Assembly (NCBI RefSeq): GCF_021397715.1
Contig: NZ_CP090207.1
Span: forward strand, 1,178,001-1,242,000
Reading direction: 5' to 3'
DNA length: 64,000 bases
Origin: Pantoea agglomerans
Lineage (GTDB): Bacteria; Pseudomonadota; Gammaproteobacteria; Enterobacterales; Enterobacteriaceae
The notes below the pieces were generated by a model that was not told the DNA's origin, searched no databases, and saw nothing but the letters and a program-made list of their open reading frames with translations. This document shows, one piece after another, positions 26,096-35,562 of the stretch; the stretch's first letter is position 1, and each line of letters starts with the position of its first letter. Made by a program: the position numbers and the translations under genes.

Positions 26096-27784
26096 TTATT
26101 CGAACTGACGCGTCGGACGTGGTGGAAAACGCAGCGCCACCTGGGTGCCGCGAGGCAGAACGCTGATGCTCAGATTGCCGCTTAATCGCTGCGCACGTTC
26201 CGCCATAATGGTCAGTCCATAGTGGCCAGGCGGCTCGTCGGTGCTGCTGATGCCGACGCCATCATCGGTGATAGTCAGTAAGTGCTCACCTTGTTCGGTG
26301 CGCTGATAATCAATAGTAATGCGCTGTGCGCTGGCGTGACGAATCGCGTTCAGCAACGCTTCCCGCGCGATCTGTAACACATGCACCTGCTGCTGGGCTT
26401 CCAGGCTCTCCAGCCCCGGCTGATAGTTAAAGTCAATTTTCGCCCCGACCTGTTCCTGCAGCGAGGCGATCATCGCCTGCATCGCCGCCACCAGATCCGC
26501 CTGTTCAATGGTCAGGCGGAAGGTGGTCAGCAGTTCGCGTAACTGGCGATAGGCATCCGCCAGCGCCTGATCAAAGTCAGCAATGATACCGTGTGCGGCC
26601 TGGTCAGATTTATCGACGGTGCGCCGCAGCAGCGTGAGCTGTATGCGTAAAAATGAGAGCGACTGCGCCAGCGAATCGTGCAGTTCGCGAGCGATGGTGG
26701 TGCGCTCCTCAATTAGCAGCATCTGCTGATACTGCTTCTGCGCCTGCCAGATCCAGATGGCGCGTCCCAGCATCGCTGCCAGGCTGCGCATCAACTCCTC
26801 CGGCGGCGAAGAGGCGTGCGCCTGCCAGCGCAATTCACCTGGCTGCTGATCGTCCTGATGCAGCGGTAACCGTCGCCAGTCTGCTGCCGCATCCTCTTCA
26901 CCGGCGCGAAACTGAAAACGGTCGCTGTCGAGCCGAATCGCCGTGAGTTTCTCGCGGGTCAGAACGTTATCCAGCACCGCTTCAAACAGCGCCGGATGCA
27001 GCGGGCTGGCGGTCAGCATTTGCGAGCTGTCATACAGCAGCGACAGCGTGCGGTTCGCCTGGGTGAGATCTTCGGTTTTGGCACGCACCGTACTTTCCAG
27101 TAACTGATAGTGCGAATGCAGACGTGTCGCCATGCCGCTGAAGGTGTGCGACAGCACCTTAAGCTCGTTCTGCTGCGCTACGTGCAGCGGCGGAAAATTA
27201 AAATTGCCGCTCTCAACATAGCGACTGGCGGTGACCAGCGCGTTAAGCGGGCGTACCACCTGCTGTCGGGTGAAACGAATCGTCATCAGCGCCAGCGCGA
27301 CAATCGCAATCACGCCCGCCAGGCTACTCGCCGCCACCAGATGCATTTTCAGTTCGGTGTAGCGCTGCAGCCCCAGCACGAAGCGATCGATCTCGCCGAC
27401 ATAGAGCGGCACCTGTTGCTGATAAGCCAGGGTATCACCCTGTTCCAGCCGCTGCTGCAGTGACGGCCAGACCGCACGCAACCGCTGGTAGAGAATTTTC
27501 ACCTCGCGCGGTACCCAGGGACGATCCAGCTTTTGCAGTACCGGTGCATCAAGCGTTTGCTGGAACAGCACCAGGTGCTCAGCCAGCTGCTGCGGCTGAC
27601 GGCTGGCATCCCAGGCCATACGGTAGCTCTGCATTCGCAGTGAGCCAGCCAGATTGATCGCCTCGGCATCGCGCTGACTGCTGAAAAGCGTGACCAGCGC
27701 CAGACCGGTGGTGAGCAGTGACAGCAGGACGATGGCGCTGAGCGCCTGTGCAATGCTGCGGGTAACGGAACGTTTAACAATCAC
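26096..27784 (-). CDS. narQ: NarQ, nitrate/nitrite sensor histidine kinase
   Basis: A 562-residue HPK7 kinase. TM1 is at about 13-34. The periplasmic P-box (DAEAINLAGSLRMQSYRMAW, 39-58) binds nitrate or nitrite. TM2 is at about 148-168, then HAMP, a signalling helix, a GAF-like region, and the HisKA_3 domain with His369 in ARELHDSLAQ. The ATPase domain follows (DDGVGI, GHYGLTIMAERA). The start is GTG 27782-27784, giving MIVKRSV as in E. coli NarQ, with AGGG upstream. It phosphorylates and dephosphorylates NarP (and NarL in E. coli). It is adjacent to acrD in E. coli too; here narP is inserted between them. Confidence 0.94.
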   Translation of the reverse strand: MIVKRSVTRSIAQALSAIVLLSLLTTGLALVTLFSSQRDAEAINLAGSLRMQSYRMAWDASRQPQQLAEHLVLFQQTLDAPVLQKLDRPWVPREVKILYQRLRAVWPSLQQRLEQGDTLAYQQQVPLYVGEIDRFVLGLQRYTELKMHLVAASSLAGVIAIVALALMTIRFTRQQVVRPLNALVTASRYVESGNFNFPPLHVAQQNELKVLSHTFSGMATRLHSHYQLLESTVRAKTEDLTQANRTLSLLYDSSQMLTASPLHPALFEAVLDNVLTREKLTAIRLDSDRFQFRAGEEDAAADWRRLPLHQDDQQPGELRWQAHASSPPEELMRSLAAMLGRAIWIWQAQKQYQQMLLIEERTTIARELHDSLAQSLSFLRIQLTLLRRTVDKSDQAAHGIIADFDQALADAYRQLRELLTTFRLTIEQADLVAAMQAMIASLQEQVGAKIDFNYQPGLESLEAQQQVHVLQIAREALLNAIRHASAQRITIDYQRTEQGEHLLTITDDGVGISSTDEPPGHYGLTIMAERAQRLSGNLSISVLPRGTQVALRFPPRPTRQFE

Positions 27785-28051
27785 ATGAATAGCCCTGTAA
27801 GGAGTGCGGGATTATAAGAGAGCGGTGACGCCACGCAAAGTCCCAATACACTGTTTGTTGCACAACCCGTTACATAAAGTACATAAAATCACCGCAGCTG
27901 ACCCTTCCCAGGATAACGCGCACAACCCGGGTTAAAAAATAATCACCTTTACATTGATCCTATGTTGCCTTTCATTGCAGCGTTAATAATTCATCCAGTC
28001 ATTAACGACGTTGCAGATCACATTTTGCAGATCACATTTATGGAGCATCCG

Positions 28052-28324
28052 ATGAAAAAACTGAATGCAGTTCTGGCTGGTGCCCTGTTAGCCACCGCCT
28101 CATTTTCGACCTTCGCCGCGCAGCCGGTTGATCGTGAACAGGCGCAAAGTATGCAGAGCATCGGTAGCGTTTCGGTATCGAATGTACGTGGCTCGCTGGA
28201 TGATGCCAGTCGCCAGCTGTCGCAAAAGGCTGAAGAGATGGGTGCCAGCCACTATCGCGTAATCGGTGTTGATAACCCAGGCGACTCCAGTCTCTGGACC
28301 GGCACCGCTGAGATCTACCGCTAA
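28052..28324 (+). CDS. YhcN/BhsA-type (DUF1471) small exported stress protein
   Basis: A 90-residue protein with a signal peptide (MKKLNAVLAGALLATASFSTFAA, cleavage at about 23) and a mature domain of about 67 residues with the DUF1471 pattern: IGSVSVSNVRGSLDDASRQL, then ADEMG-like AEEMGASHYRVIGVDNPG, and a final strand TGTAEIYR. BhsA, McbA, YhcN and YdgH of E. coli belong here and respond to acid, peroxide, metals or biofilm conditions; the precise paralogue is unclear. I chose ATG 28052 with TGGAG upstream; a longer frame from 27962 lacks a binding site and would bury the signal peptide. It is a single-gene unit with its own terminator, not at this locus in E. coli. Confidence 0.85.
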   Translation: MKKLNAVLAGALLATASFSTFAAQPVDREQAQSMQSIGSVSVSNVRGSLDDASRQLSQKAEEMGASHYRVIGVDNPGDSSLWTGTAEIYR

Positions 28325-28357
28325 ACCGACCCTCCTGTTTCCATCCCTGTAGCTTTT

Positions 28358-28384
28358 ACCGGCCCGTTTGAGGCCGGTTTTTTT
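28358..28384 (+). terminator. Rho-independent terminator of the YhcN-type gene
   Basis: ACCGGCC pairs with GGCCGGT around CGTTTGA, followed by a run of seven T residues, about 35 bases after the stop. Confidence 0.92.
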
Positions 28385-28604
28385 GTTTTTGTGCATCAGT
28401 ACCGATTCTTACAAATCAACCTGTGCAGTTACCCACTATATTTTGCTTCGTTCTTGCAGAACGGGTAGGATTCATCGCCGTTAATTCCCGCGCTGCTTTC
28501 GCTAACTCACAGGCAGACGCACAGAGGAAAATACCCCATTTCGCATGGCATAACGCAATCGTTTGGATGTACTGCGAATGATGGTCAGGACAAACAGGAA
28601 AGCT

Positions 28605-30101
28605 ATGAAATCGAATAAAAAATCTGCGGCCGAGATGCGCGCTGCAAAAAGACGCTGGCTGAATTCGCACGACAGCGGCTACCAGAAGGCGATGGGCAAC
28701 CGTCACGTTCAGATGATCGCTATCGGCGGCGCCATTGGTACCGGCCTGTTCCTTGGTGCCGGTGGCCGCCTGCAGGCCGCTGGCCCGGCACTGGCCATTA
28801 TCTACCTGGTGTGTGGCATCTTCTCATTCTTTATCCTGCGCGCATTGGGCGAACTGGTGTTACATCGCCCCAGCAGCGGCAGCTTCGTCTCTTATGCCCG
28901 TGAGTTCCTCGGTGAAAAAGCCTCCTACGTCGCCGGCTGGATGTATTTCGTCAACTGGGCGATGACCGGTATCGTCGACATTACCGCCGTTGCGCTCTAC
29001 ATGCACTACTGGGGCGCGTTTGGCGATGTCCCGCAGTGGGTCTTTGCACTGGGCGCGCTGGCGATTGTGGGTACCATGAACATGATCGGCGTGAAGTGGT
29101 TCGCCGAAATGGAGTTCTGGTTCGCGCTGGTCAAAGTGCTGGCGATTGTGCTGTTTCTGGTGGTGGGCGTGGTGTTTCTTGGCACCGGCAAACCGCTGGA
29201 TGGCAACAGCACCGGTTTCCATCTGATCAGCGATAATGGCGGCCTGTTCCCGCATGGCTTACTGCCCGCGCTGGTGCTGATTCAGGGTGTGGTCTTTGCC
29301 TTCGCCTCGATTGAATTAGTCGGTACGGCGGCAGGCGAGTGTAAAGACCCGAAAACCATGCTGCCAAAAGCGATCAACAGTGTGATCTGGCGTATTGGCC
29401 TGTTCTATGTCGGCTCAGTCGTGCTGCTGGTATTGCTGTTGCCGTGGAACGCCTATCAGGCGGGTCAGAGTCCGTTTGTGACCTTCTTCTCGAAACTGGG
29501 CGTGCCCTATATTGGCAGCATCATGAATATCGTGGTGCTGAGCGCGGCGCTCTCCAGCCTCAACTCCGGCCTCTACTCGACGGGACGTATTCTGCGCTCC
29601 ATGTCGATGGGCGGATCGGCGCCGAAATTCATGTCTAAGATGAACGGTCAGCAGGTGCCTTATGCCGGCATTCTGGTCACCATCGGCGTTTATGTGATTG
29701 GCGTGGTGCTGAACTACTATGTGCCGTCACAGGTGTTTGAGATTGTGCTGAACGTTGCGTCGCTGGGGATTATCTCCTCCTGGGCCTTTATCGTGGTTTG
29801 CCAGCTGCGCCTGCGTAAAGCAATCAAAGAAGGCAAAGCGGATGACGTCAGCTTTAAGCTGCCAGGCGCGCCGTTTACCTCATGGCTGACGCTGCTGTTC
29901 CTGTTCAGCGTGCTGGTGCTGATGGCGTTTGATTACCCGAACGGCACCTACACCATCGCTTCTATTCCGCTGATCGCGGTGATTCTGGTGCTGGGCTGGT
30001 TTGGCGTCCGTAAGCGCGTCAGCGCTATCGCCGAAACCGAACACGATCACCATGAAGAAGAGGCGAAGCCAGTCCGGCTGGCTGACGAAAGCCCGCGTTA
30101 A
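28605..30101 (+). CDS. ansP: AnsP, L-asparagine permease (APC family)
   Basis: A 498-residue amino-acid permease with about twelve TM segments. It is very close to E. coli AnsP (499): KRRWLNSHDSGYQKAMGNRHVQMIAIGGAIGTGLF-type N-terminus, GELVLHRPSSGSFVSYAREF, FASIELVGTAAGECKDP (substrate-pathway residues), and FSKLGVPYIGSIMN. It imports asparagine with protons across the inner membrane. ATG 28605 has CAGGA six to nine bases upstream; upstream in-frame starts at 28563 and 28584 are less likely. The C-terminal tail is His/Glu-rich (EHDHHEEEAKP). It is a single-gene unit ending in a terminator. The gene is elsewhere in E. coli K-12. Confidence 0.95.
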   Translation: MKSNKKSAAEMRAAKRRWLNSHDSGYQKAMGNRHVQMIAIGGAIGTGLFLGAGGRLQAAGPALAIIYLVCGIFSFFILRALGELVLHRPSSGSFVSYAREFLGEKASYVAGWMYFVNWAMTGIVDITAVALYMHYWGAFGDVPQWVFALGALAIVGTMNMIGVKWFAEMEFWFALVKVLAIVLFLVVGVVFLGTGKPLDGNSTGFHLISDNGGLFPHGLLPALVLIQGVVFAFASIELVGTAAGECKDPKTMLPKAINSVIWRIGLFYVGSVVLLVLLLPWNAYQAGQSPFVTFFSKLGVPYIGSIMNIVVLSAALSSLNSGLYSTGRILRSMSMGGSAPKFMSKMNGQQVPYAGILVTIGVYVIGVVLNYYVPSQVFEIVLNVASLGIISSWAFIVVCQLRLRKAIKEGKADDVSFKLPGAPFTSWLTLLFLFSVLVLMAFDYPNGTYTIASIPLIAVILVLGWFGVRKRVSAIAETEHDHHEEEAKPVRLADESPR

Positions 30102-30120
30102 TCTCTGCCTGTTATAAAGA

Positions 30121-30146
30121 AGCCAGCCTGCGTGCTGGCTTTTTTA
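30121..30146 (+). terminator. Rho-independent terminator of ansP
   Basis: AGCCAGC pairs with GCTGGCT around CTGCGT (30121-30140), followed by TTTTTATT, 19 bases after the stop. Confidence 0.93.
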
Positions 30147-30245
30147 TTGCCGTTCGCCAGCCACCCCGACGGGCGAATTCAGATAGTTTTCCCGCCAGCT
30201 TCATCCTATGATGGCAGACTCCCTTTATGCCGTAGCGGAGCAAGC

Positions 30246-30824
30246 ATGTCGTTTAAGATCAATATCATCAAAGATAAGTTGCTGTCTGAAAACTGGTTTG
30301 TGCTACGCAACGTCACCTATGACATCACCGACCAGCGTGAGCGGGTGATTCGCCATAAACGCGAAGTCTACGATCGCGGAAACGGGGCGACTATCCTGCT
30401 CTATAACCGCGAAAAGAACAGTGTGGTGCTGACGCGTCAGTTCCGCATCGCCACCTGGGTCAACGGTAATCAGGACGGCATGTTAATCGAAGCCTGTGCC
30501 GGGTTACTCGACGACGATTCCCCGGAAGATTGTATTCGCAAAGAGGCGATTGAAGAGACCGGCTACGCGGTCGGTGAGGTAGAAAAACTCTATACCTGCT
30601 ATATGTCGCCGGGCGGCGTTACCGAGCTGATCCATTTCTTCGCCGCCGAATATAATGAATCGTTGCGTGACAATGCGGGCGGTGGCATTGAAGATGAGTC
30701 GATCGAGGTGCTGGAGATCGGATTCCCGGAGGCGCTGGCGATGATTAAAGATGGCCGTATCTGCGATGGCAAAACCGTGATGCTGTTACAGCATGCACAG
30801 TTAGCGGGCTGGTTAACACCCTGA
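30246..30824 (+). CDS. nudK: NudK, GDP-mannose pyrophosphatase (Nudix)
   Basis: A 192-residue Nudix hydrolase (E. coli NudK 191). The Nudix box reads [23 protein letters not shown], slightly expanded between the Gly and first Glu as in other NudK/ADPRase relatives. [13 protein letters not shown] and [13 protein letters not shown] are strongly conserved. It hydrolyses GDP-mannose to GMP and mannose-1-phosphate in the cytoplasm. ATG 30246 follows GGAGCAAGC and matches the family N-terminus. In E. coli aegA lies between narQ and nudK; here that interval holds the YhcN-type gene and ansP. Confidence 0.94.
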   Translation: MSFKINIIKDKLLSENWFVLRNVTYDITDQRERVIRHKREVYDRGNGATILLYNREKNSVVLTRQFRIATWVNGNQDGMLIEACAGLLDDDSPEDCIRKEAIEETGYAVGEVEKLYTCYMSPGGVTELIHFFAAEYNESLRDNAGGGIEDESIEVLEIGFPEALAMIKDGRICDGKTVMLLQHAQLAGWLTP

Positions 30825-31011
30825 CGCACGCCGGTCATCGATCCAGTTTTATCCTGAGAGCCAACAGCCGATGCGTGGCTTTCGAACCAATCATGCACGC
30901 TTTTTAAGCAGTTAACCGCGCTTTCTGGACGGGTTCACAGAATGCGGCCATCAACGGGCCCGTTGATGCGCTATCATCTCCACTCTGAGTATTCGGGGAT
31001 CGATTTTCTTA

Positions 31012-32085
31012 ATGTCGTATTGGATGAAATCGCTGTGGCTGTCGTCTTCGCTATGGGTTGCCTCTGTGCAGGCCGATCCGTTGCAGAAGTCATTTAACGA
31101 CTGGCAAATGACCTGCAACAACGCGGCATTCTGCGTGGCACGCAATATTCCGGGTGACAAAGGACTGGTAATGACGATTTCGCGCCATGCGGGCGTCAAT
31201 GACCGTCCGCTGTTGCGTATTGACTATGGCAGCGCCTACAGCGGCGATCTGCCGGGCGGGCCGCTGCAGGATAATCTGTTACTCGATCAGCGCCGCCTGA
31301 AACCCGATCTGAAACACTGGACGGTGGAACCCCATCATCTCGCCACCAGCAACGCCATCGCCATCGATGAGTTTCTTGATCTGGTGCTGGACGCCAAAAC
31401 CGTGCAGCTCACTTACGATCCCAATGCGCTGATCTCACTTCGCGGCATGAAAGCGGCCCTGCTGCTGATGGATGACGTGCAGGGCAGGGTAAACGGCATG
31501 AGCGCCTGGGTTAAGCGCGGCGATCGTGCCAGCTGGGATGTCCCGCCGTCGCCATCCCTGCCGCAGTTACCGCCAGCGCCGCCACCGCCCGCAGCCCTGA
31601 CCCGCGAAGAGACCAGCGGCCTGATCGACTACGGCACCTGGCGAATTAATACCGACTCCTGCTCGCTGGACCCGATGCGGCGCGAAGTGAGCGTCGCGCC
31701 ACTGACCGATCAGAAAGCGCTGCTGCTGGTGAGTTGTGAAATGGGTGCGTATAACGTCATCGATCTGGCGTTTGAGGTGACACGCAGCCAGCCCTATGTG
31801 GCGCGCGGCGTGACGCTGACCCTGCCGTTTACTCCACCTGGCGGCAGCGAACGGCAGCTTGATCTGATTAATGCCGAGTATGATGCGGCCACCGGACAGC
31901 TCTATACCTTCGGCAAAGGGCGCGGACTGGGAGATTGCGGCAGAGCGACACGCTGGCAGTTCGACGGGACGCGGTTTGTACTGGCGGAGTATGCTGAAGA
32001 ATCGACCTGTGATGCCTGGCACAGCAGCGATGACTGGCCCACCCTGTGGGTAAGCCAGTCCGCGGCAGCAGTACAACAGCGTTAA
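31012..32085 (+). CDS. ypfG: YpfG, periplasmic DUF1176 protein
   Basis: A 357-residue exported protein of the DUF1176 family, matching E. coli YpfG in position (between nudK and tktB) and in segments such as LQKSFNDWQMTCNN, FCVARN and SLDPMRREV. The signal peptide spans residues 1-21 (cleavage ASVQA before DPLQ). A Pro-rich linker (PPSPSLPQLPPAPPPPA, about 182-198) divides two domains. Paired cysteines (CNNAAFC near 35-41; CSLDP and SCEMG; DCGRA and TCDAW) suggest periplasmic disulfides. Function unknown. ATG 31012 has only a weak binding site; ATG 31024 is an alternative. The end overlaps the ampH end tail to tail by four bases. Confidence 0.9.
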   Translation: MSYWMKSLWLSSSLWVASVQADPLQKSFNDWQMTCNNAAFCVARNIPGDKGLVMTISRHAGVNDRPLLRIDYGSAYSGDLPGGPLQDNLLLDQRRLKPDLKHWTVEPHHLATSNAIAIDEFLDLVLDAKTVQLTYDPNALISLRGMKAALLLMDDVQGRVNGMSAWVKRGDRASWDVPPSPSLPQLPPAPPPPAALTREETSGLIDYGTWRINTDSCSLDPMRREVSVAPLTDQKALLLVSCEMGAYNVIDLAFEVTRSQPYVARGVTLTLPFTPPGGSERQLDLINAEYDAATGQLYTFGKGRGLGDCGRATRWQFDGTRFVLAEYAEESTCDAWHSSDDWPTLWVSQSAAAVQQR

Positions 32086-33245
32086 CGAATCGCCTGCACC
32101 ATCATCGGTGATCCGAGCTGATTCCCCACCAGTTCGGCCAGCATATTGTTAACGCCATCGCTCATCGGCGTGAAGCGGGTGAGCGGTGAACGGGTAACCA
32201 CCACAAAAACCCCGACGTTATGCTGCGGCACCATCGCCATATAGGTAATGAAGCCGCCACCGCCGCCGGTTTTCTGAATAATGCCGGGACGTCCCTCTTT
32301 GGGTCCCATATAGACCCAGCCCATTCCCAGCGCGTCGGCTTTGCCCGGCACATCCATGCCTTCGACTTTGTGTAACTGGTCACGACGATAAATCAGCGTC
32401 TGCAGACGATCGATCTGAGGCGTGCGATGGTTCACGGATGAGTTAAGGAACTGCTGCATCCAGCGGCCCATGTCATCTGGCGTGGAGTAGACGCCACCGC
32501 TGCCAATCGCCGCCAGGGTATTGTTGCAAGGGCTGGCCCCTTTCTCGGCGACCATCAGGCGGCCGCACTGCTCGGGCGACGGGGTAAAAGTGGTATCTTT
32601 CATGCCGAGCGGCCGGGTAATCAGCTGCTGGAACAGCGCCGGATAAGGCGTGCCGGCTGCCCGCGCTAAGGCATCGCTCAGCAGATCGTAACCCAGGTTG
32701 GAATAGGCGGCATTGCTGCCCGGCGCGGCTTTAAGCTGGGCGCGCGACAGCCAGTCCCAGCGCTCGCCGCGTGTTGGCCAGACAAACACCGGACGATGCG
32801 GTTTACCGCCCGGCTGCTCACGCGGCAGACCGCTGGTGTGGGTCGAGAGGTTAATCAGCCGAATCGGCTGGCCGTTGAAGCTCGGCACCCGGGCGCCCGG
32901 TGGCGCATATTTACTCAGCGGATCGTCAAGGCGAATCTGCCCGCGCTCCGCCAGCTTCACCATCACCTCGCTGGTCATCAGCTTACTGAGTGAAGCAATA
33001 CGAATCAGCGAATCCTTCTGCGGTCGCACATTGTTGCCTGGCCGGGTTTCACCAAAGCTGGCGAAAACGCGCTGATTACCATCAATCGCCACCAGTGCCA
33101 TACCGGTCGCGCCGCTGCCGTAGAAGATATGTTCTGCATAGCGATCGACAATCTGTGACGCCAGCAGCGGATCGGGCGCGACCTGCGCCATGCTTTTTAA
33201 TGGAAGCAGAGAAACCATCAAGGCCAGTAAATAAGATGTGCGCAT
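32082..33245 (-). CDS. ampH: AmpH, DD-carboxypeptidase/endopeptidase (class C beta-lactamase fold)
   Basis: A 387-residue penicillin-binding protein (E. coli AmpH 385). The signal peptide spans residues 1-20 (MRTSYLLALMVSLLPLKSMA). Active-site motifs are SLSK (Ser85, Lys88), YSN (181-183) and KTG in IIQKTGGGGGF near the C-terminus. It trims peptidoglycan stem peptides in the periplasm, with at most weak beta-lactam hydrolysis. I chose ATG 33243-33245 because it gives a signal peptide, although no clear Shine-Dalgarno precedes it; the frame extends to 33329. E. coli has ampH at a different locus. Here it sits tail to tail with ypfG and upstream of nothing on its strand. Confidence 0.93.
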   Translation of the reverse strand: MRTSYLLALMVSLLPLKSMAQVAPDPLLASQIVDRYAEHIFYGSGATGMALVAIDGNQRVFASFGETRPGNNVRPQKDSLIRIASLSKLMTSEVMVKLAERGQIRLDDPLSKYAPPGARVPSFNGQPIRLINLSTHTSGLPREQPGGKPHRPVFVWPTRGERWDWLSRAQLKAAPGSNAAYSNLGYDLLSDALARAAGTPYPALFQQLITRPLGMKDTTFTPSPEQCGRLMVAEKGASPCNNTLAAIGSGGVYSTPDDMGRWMQQFLNSSVNHRTPQIDRLQTLIYRRDQLHKVEGMDVPGKADALGMGWVYMGPKEGRPGIIQKTGGGGGFITYMAMVPQHNVGVFVVVTRSPLTRFTPMSDGVNNMLAELVGNQLGSPMMVQAIR

Positions 33246-33470
33246 GTTCAACGGAGAGGGCTTCGCTATAGAAACGGAGAAAAATGCTGCCTTAATCTTC
33301 AACCTTTGGCAGGCAGCGAACCGCATCATTCCGTCAGACCACAGATAGGAAGAGGCGGGCGGCCAGCGTACAGGCAGCGTAAAGTATGACGGGTCTATAG
33401 TAATCAGTTTGCGCGAGGCGTGAAGAGGGGAAAAGAGATTTTTTTCTGTTTCAGGCTATGAGCAGAAATG

Positions 33471-33496
33471 GCCCTTCCCGCAAGCGCGGGAAGGGC
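33471..33496. terminator. Hairpin downstream of tktB
   Basis: GCCCTTCCCGC pairs with GCGGGAAGGGC around AAGC, a perfect 11-bp stem eight bases beyond the tktB stop. The T-tract on the minus strand is poor (CATTTC), so termination may be incomplete or the hairpin may mainly protect the mRNA end. Confidence 0.65.
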
Positions 33497-33503
33497 AAAA
33501 GCA

Positions 33504-35504
33504 TTAAACTGGCTTGAGTAATGCTTCAGCGTGGCTGACGATGTTTTCAATCGTGAAGCCAAACTCAGGGAACAACTTACCGGCCGGTGCTGATTCACCG
33601 AAGGTGGTCATTCCGACAATCGCACCATCCAGGCCGACATACTTGAACCAGTAATCGGCGATACCGGCTTCAACCGCCACCCGCGCTTTCACGCCGCTCG
33701 GCAGCACCGATTCACGGTAGGCAGCATCCTGCGCATCGAACAGATCGGTCGACGGCAGTGAGACAACCCGCACTTTATGGCCGCCGGTGGTCAGCTTCTC
33801 CGCGGCGCCCAGGGTGATCTCAATCTCCGAACCGGTAGCAATCAGAATCACCTCTGGCGTACCGTCACAATCTTTCAGCACATAACCGCCGCGCTTGATG
33901 TTCTCAATCTGCTCTGGCGTGCGCTCTGGTTGCAGCAGGTTCTGACGTGACAGGATCAGCGCCGTCGGGCCGTGATGACGCTCTACCGCCGCTTTCCATG
34001 CCACCGCTGTCTCGACCTGATCGCACGGACGCCAGACGCTCATGTTCGGCGTCAGGCGCAGGCTGGCGATCTGCTCAACCGGCTGGTGCGTCGGGCCATC
34101 TTCGCCCAGACCAATCGAGTCATGGGTGTAGACCAGAATCTGCCGCGCCTTCATCAGGGCCGCCATACGCGCCGCGTTACGTGCGTACTCAACAAACATC
34201 AGGAAGGTTGCGGTGTAAGGAACAAAACCGCCGTGGTGCGCGATCCCGTTACCAATCGCCGTCATACCGAACTCACGCACGCCGTAGTGAATGTAGTTAC
34301 CGGCCGGATCGTCTTTAATCGACTTCGAGCCGGACCAGATGGTCAGGTTACTCGGCGCCAAATCAGCGGAACCGCCGAGGAACTCAGGCAGTAACTTGCC
34401 GTAGGCTTCCAGCGAATTTTGCGATGCTTTACGGCTGGCAATTTTCTGTGGATTAGCCTGCAGGTCATTGATGAATTTGGTGGCTTCTGCTTCCCAGGTC
34501 GACGGCATTTCGCCATTCATCCGGCGCTCATACTCCAGCGCCAGCTCAGGATGGGCCTGCTTATAGGCGGCAAATTTCGCATCCCAGGCTTTTTCGCGCT
34601 CCGCACCGGCCGCTTTCGCATCCCACTGCTGATAAATATCGGCCGGGATTTCAAACGGCGGATAGTTCCAGCCGAGCTGCTTACGCGTCAGCGCCACTTC
34701 TTCCTCACCCAGCGCCGCGCCGTGCGACTCCTCTTTACCGGCTTTGTTCGGCGAACCGAAACCGATAATGGTGCGGCAGATAATCAGTGACGGCTTATCT
34801 GTGACGCTCTGTGCCTCTTTAATCGCCTGGCTGACGGCTTCCGGATCGTGTCCGTCGATGTCGCCAATCACATGCCAGTTGTAAGATTCAAAGCGTTTAT
34901 GGGTGTCGTCGGTAAACCAGCCTTCGGTTTCGCCATCAATGGAAATGCCATTGTGATCGTAGAAGCCGATCAGTTTGCCGAGGCCAAGGGTACCGGCCAG
35001 CGAACAGACTTCGTGCGAAATCCCTTCCATCAGACAGCCATCGCCCATGAAGACATAGGTGAAGTGGTCAACGATGTCGTGATCCGGACGGTTAAACTGC
35101 GCCGCCAGCGTGCGTTCAGCAATCGCTAAGCCAACCGCGTTTGCCAGTCCCTGACCCAGCGGGCCAGTGGTGGTTTCAACGCCAGGGGTGTAGCCGATCT
35201 CCGGGTGGCCCGGCGTTTTTGAATGCAGCTGACGGAAGTTTTTCAGCTCTTCAATCGGCAGGTCATAACCGGTCAGGTGCAGCAGGCTGTAAAGCAGCAT
35301 CGAACCGTGGCCGTTGGAGAGGATAAAGCGGTCGCGGTCAAGCCAGGCGGGGTTGGTCGGATTGTGCTTGAGGAAGTCGCGCCAGAGCACTTCTGCGATA
35401 TCTGCCATGCCCATAGGCGCACCGGGGTGACCTGAGTTTGCTTTCTGTACCGCATCCATACTCAGTGCACGAATCGCGTTTGCCAACTCTCTGCGTGAGG
35501 ACAT
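33504..35504 (-). CDS. tktB: TktB, transketolase
   Basis: A 666-residue thiamine-diphosphate enzyme transferring two-carbon units between ketoses and aldoses in the non-oxidative pentose phosphate pathway. Motifs are [42 protein letters not shown] (TPP/Mg site), and the pyrimidine-domain [17 protein letters not shown]. Segments such as [24 protein letters not shown] and [12 protein letters not shown] are closer to E. coli TktB than TktA, and linkage to talA supports this. GGGAG precedes ATG 35502-35504. It follows talA after 58 bases on the same strand, probably in one sigma-S-influenced transcript. Confidence 0.95.
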   Translation of the reverse strand: MSSRRELANAIRALSMDAVQKANSGHPGAPMGMADIAEVLWRDFLKHNPTNPAWLDRDRFILSNGHGSMLLYSLLHLTGYDLPIEELKNFRQLHSKTPGHPEIGYTPGVETTTGPLGQGLANAVGLAIAERTLAAQFNRPDHDIVDHFTYVFMGDGCLMEGISHEVCSLAGTLGLGKLIGFYDHNGISIDGETEGWFTDDTHKRFESYNWHVIGDIDGHDPEAVSQAIKEAQSVTDKPSLIICRTIIGFGSPNKAGKEESHGAALGEEEVALTRKQLGWNYPPFEIPADIYQQWDAKAAGAEREKAWDAKFAAYKQAHPELALEYERRMNGEMPSTWEAEATKFINDLQANPQKIASRKASQNSLEAYGKLLPEFLGGSADLAPSNLTIWSGSKSIKDDPAGNYIHYGVREFGMTAIGNGIAHHGGFVPYTATFLMFVEYARNAARMAALMKARQILVYTHDSIGLGEDGPTHQPVEQIASLRLTPNMSVWRPCDQVETAVAWKAAVERHHGPTALILSRQNLLQPERTPEQIENIKRGGYVLKDCDGTPEVILIATGSEIEITLGAAEKLTTGGHKVRVVSLPSTDLFDAQDAAYRESVLPSGVKARVAVEAGIADYWFKYVGLDGAIVGMTTFGESAPAGKLFPEFGFTIENIVSHAEALLKPV

Positions 35505-35528
35505 AAAGTTCTCCCTTGTTAAGAATCA

Positions 35529-35547
35529 GGGCGGGAAATTCCCGCCC
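35529..35547. other. Intercistronic hairpin between talA and tktB
   Basis: GGGCGGG and CCCGCCC form a short-loop inverted repeat in the 58-base gap, with no T-tract. It probably shapes mRNA stability or relative expression rather than ending transcription. Confidence 0.5.
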
Positions 35548-35562
35548 GACTAAAATTGAACA

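Noticed and set aside
28325-28604. Hidden gene or RNA between the YhcN-type gene and ansP
   Set aside because: After the terminator the remaining 220 bases have no open frame of note on either strand and no clear hairpin.
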